Shown here in pieces: positions 22,745-24,278 of a stretch of 24,278 nt of DNA; positions within the stretch are counted from its first letter, which is position 1; each line of letters starts with the position of its first letter. Made by a program: the position numbers and the translations under genes. This stretch comes from Lachnospiraceae bacterium (GTDB taxonomy: Bacteria; Bacillota; Clostridia; Lachnospirales; Lachnospiraceae): the NCBI GenBank assembly GCA_009787745.1, contig WQST01000015.1, positions 1-24,278 on the forward strand. Direction: 5' to 3'. A model generated the notes under the pieces. It was not told the origin of the DNA and ran no database searches. It saw only the letters and a program-made list of their open reading frames with translations.

Positions 22745-23635
22745 ATGAGCGCTCAGAAAATTTCAATTCGTTTTTTTGATAATGCCGAAGTACGAGCTGT
22801 TTGGGATGATGAAAATTCCAAATGGTGGTTTTCGGTTGTGGATATTGTTGCGATTTTAAGCCAAAGCACGAATCCTGCCAACTATTGGTACGTTTTGAAA
22901 AATCGCTTGAAAAAAGCCCAAAGCGAAATCCTTACAAATTGTAAGGGTTTCAAATTGCTTGCGCCTGACGGAAAGCGCCGCTTGTCAGATTGCTTAGACT
23001 ACGACGGCATTATTGAACTTGCGAAGAATTTTCCAAGCAAAAAGGCAAACCGTTTTATCGAATGGTTCACTTATAGCGACGAAACCATTGATGGTAAAAG
23101 TAAATCCAAGGCATACTCCCTTTTCGACAGTTCACTGTTTGACACCTTAGAAGTCGGCACGGTCAAAGGGTTACAGCAGATCCACGGTTATTTATTCGGC
23201 GGGCTGTATGATTTTGCGGGACAAATAAGGAGCAAGAATATCGCCAAAGGCGGGTTTCAATTTGCGATGGCGCAGTATTTAACGGTTACGCTTAAAACCA
23301 TAGAGATGATGCCGGAAAAATCCTTTGACGAGATTGCCGACAAATATGTGGAAATGAACGTCGCTCATCCATTCATGGAAGGTAACGGCAGAAGCACACG
23401 GATTTGGCTTGATATGATGCTGAAAAAAAACCTAAAACGTTGTGTTGACTGGAGCAAAATCGGCAAGAAGGATTATCTTGACGCAATGACAAAAAGCGTA
23501 GCCGCCCCTGAACGCATTAAAGAGTTACTGGAAACGGCGCTGACCGACAAAATAAACGACCGTGAAATGTTTATGAAAGGTGTGGATTACTCATATTATT
23601 ACGAGGAGGAAGATGTCGTTATTTCTGATGATTAG
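22745..23635 (+). CDS. BRO-N/Fic fusion protein (Fic AMP-transferase-type)
   Basis: Residues 5-108 form a BRO-N-like domain (FDNAEVRAVWDDENSKWWFSVVDI is its start in outline, then NPANYWYVLKNRLK), a module of phage antirepressors and DinD-like proteins. Residues 120-275 are a Fic domain with flap region KNIAKGGFQFA at 164-174 and the intact active site HPFMEGNGRSTR from H208. Fic enzymes usually move AMP onto protein hydroxyls. The C-terminus has SYYYEE at 283-288, fitting the class III autoinhibitory (S/T)xxxE(G/N) helix except that Glu replaces Gly/Asn at the last position. The ATG at 22745 has GAGGTG at 22733-22738. An upstream GTG at 22736 lies inside that site. No separate antitoxin gene is adjacent, consistent with intramolecular inhibition. 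The target is unknown. Confidence 0.9.
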   Translation: MSAQKISIRFFDNAEVRAVWDDENSKWWFSVVDIVAILSQSTNPANYWYVLKNRLKKAQSEILTNCKGFKLLAPDGKRRLSDCLDYDGIIELAKNFPSKKANRFIEWFTYSDETIDGKSKSKAYSLFDSSLFDTLEVGTVKGLQQIHGYLFGGLYDFAGQIRSKNIAKGGFQFAMAQYLTVTLKTIEMMPEKSFDEIADKYVEMNVAHPFMEGNGRSTRIWLDMMLKKNLKRCVDWSKIGKKDYLDAMTKSVAAPERIKELLETALTDKINDREMFMKGVDYSYYYEEEDVVISDD

Positions 23636-24278
23636 GAGGAAGGTAATTATATTTACCCCAAAAATTCAATAGTAAAATTTTCATCAGATTACTGTTTCCT
23701 TTCCAAAAACTAATTTTAGTCGGCGTTTTACCTTTCTTTGGATAAGCGCGCGTAACGGGGACTTCGCATGTTTTGAGGTTTAACTGACCGGCTCTCGTTG
23801 ATAAATAAGCCAACAATTCATATGTCATAAAAACATCACGGAGCGGTTTGACCAACGGATGGGTTAAGTACTTTCGTGAGTAAGCACGGTAAGCATTAGT
23901 GGTGTCGGTGAAACGCCTTCCCGCAGTTATACTGATAATCGGTGCATGAATTAAGCGGACGGAAAGATATCGTATCAGCGGGGTATTGATTGCCTTTCCC
24001 CCTTTGATAAAGCGTGACCCTTGAACGAAATCGCAACCTTTATCAAGCTTCTTTATGAATAACGGAACATCTTCAATGCTATCTTTATTATTGCCGTCAA
24101 TCGTTATCACGCCTTCGTAACCGCGTTCAAGCGCGTACCATATCCCCATCCGCAACTGTGCCCCCTGCTTGCCGATACCGGTTTTGGTAAGTAAGGTATT
24201 AACACCCGGCGGTTTTAATGTTTCATCATTTGTGCTTCCGTCAACCGACCCGCCGTCACAAATGATAATATCACACAG
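23619..24278 (-). CDS. Family 2 glycosyltransferase, 5' end outside window
   Basis: The frame stays open to the right edge, so the N-terminus is missing and 219 residues are seen. The visible start, CDIIICDGGSVDGS, is the GT-A nucleotide-binding block. It is followed by KQGAQLRMGIWYALERG and the metal-binding DGNNKD. FVQGSRFIKGG, then a basic region and TDTTNAYRAYSRKYL, follow. This is the pattern of dolichyl-phosphate-mannose-synthase-like GT2 enzymes, which use nucleotide sugars for surface glycans or lipid-linked sugars. No strong membrane segment is seen at the C-terminus. Its last 17 bases overlap the end of the Fic gene on the other strand. With pseG and GT52 nearby it suggests a glycan locus continuing to the right. 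Confidence 0.88.
   Translation of the reverse strand: MCDIIICDGGSVDGSTNDETLKPPGVNTLLTKTGIGKQGAQLRMGIWYALERGYEGVITIDGNNKDSIEDVPLFIKKLDKGCDFVQGSRFIKGGKAINTPLIRYLSVRLIHAPIISITAGRRFTDTTNAYRAYSRKYLTHPLVKPLRDVFMTYELLAYLSTRAGQLNLKTCEVPVTRAYPKKGKTPTKISFWKGNSNLMKILLLNFWGKYNYLPPNHQK

Noticed and set aside
1..24278. CRISPR array, tRNA or rRNA genes, transposase, prophage or attachment sites
   Set aside because: I saw no regularly spaced repeats, no tRNA-like cloverleaf or rRNA sequence, and no integrase or transposase motifs in any gene.

Overview
The window looks like chromosome of an anaerobic, Clostridia-type Bacillota. The reasons are gene content and style: MutS2 with an Smr tail, a DegV lipid-binding protein, a transketolase split into two subunits, an EFR1-type flavodoxin/ferredoxin, a ferredoxin-tailed aldo/keto reductase, a GlpA-like dehydrogenase with a [2Fe-2S] tail, strong Shine-Dalgarno sites and consensus sigma-A-type promoters. 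I see no rRNA, tRNA, CRISPR array, transposase or prophage. No gene-free stretch exceeds about 200 bases.

Layout. Bases 1-1945 (+): the end of a HypE-like AIR-synthase-family gene, then rsmI and trmL, two translation-related RNA 2'-O-methyltransferases. Bases 2072-2610 (+): an unrecognised small membrane protein with its own terminator. Bases 9283-2615 (-): a tight five-gene run mutS2, OmpR-type response regulator, histidine kinase, EFR1 ferredoxin, dinB. Bases 9351-10771: a cyclophilin (-) and a GNAT acetyltransferase (+) read from two face-to-face promoters whose -10 boxes are 6 bp apart. Bases 10883-12892 (+): Fe-S aldo/keto reductase and DegV. Bases 14840-12984 (-): a membrane-anchored DUF885 protein. 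Bases 15009-17540 (+): transketolase N and C subunits plus ribulose-phosphate 3-epimerase, closed by a strong terminator. Bases 17599-22658 (+): a good promoter, a GlpA-like flavoprotein, a second FAD oxidoreductase fused to DUF1667, then pseG and a GT52-like glycosyltransferase. Bases 22745-23635 (+): a BRO-N/Fic fusion protein. Bases >24278-23619 (-): a GT2 glycosyltransferase cut by the window edge and overlapping the end of the Fic gene tail to tail.

How the genes fit together. The tkt/rpe operon is the non-oxidative pentose phosphate pathway. The GlpA-like/FAD-DUF1667 pair probably oxidises glycerol-3-phosphate or a similar hydroxyacid and passes electrons on. PseG, GT52 and GT2 look like the edge of a surface-glycan locus, possibly for a pseudaminic-type sugar. 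Most of the window is ordinary housekeeping. The less ordinary points are the BRO-N::Fic fusion with a class III-like autoinhibitory tail, the FAD::DUF1667 fusion, the PseG-GT52 pairing, the two-component system and ferredoxin between mutS2 and dinB, the interlocked promoters at 9833-9896, and a pair of related dispersed palindromic repeats.
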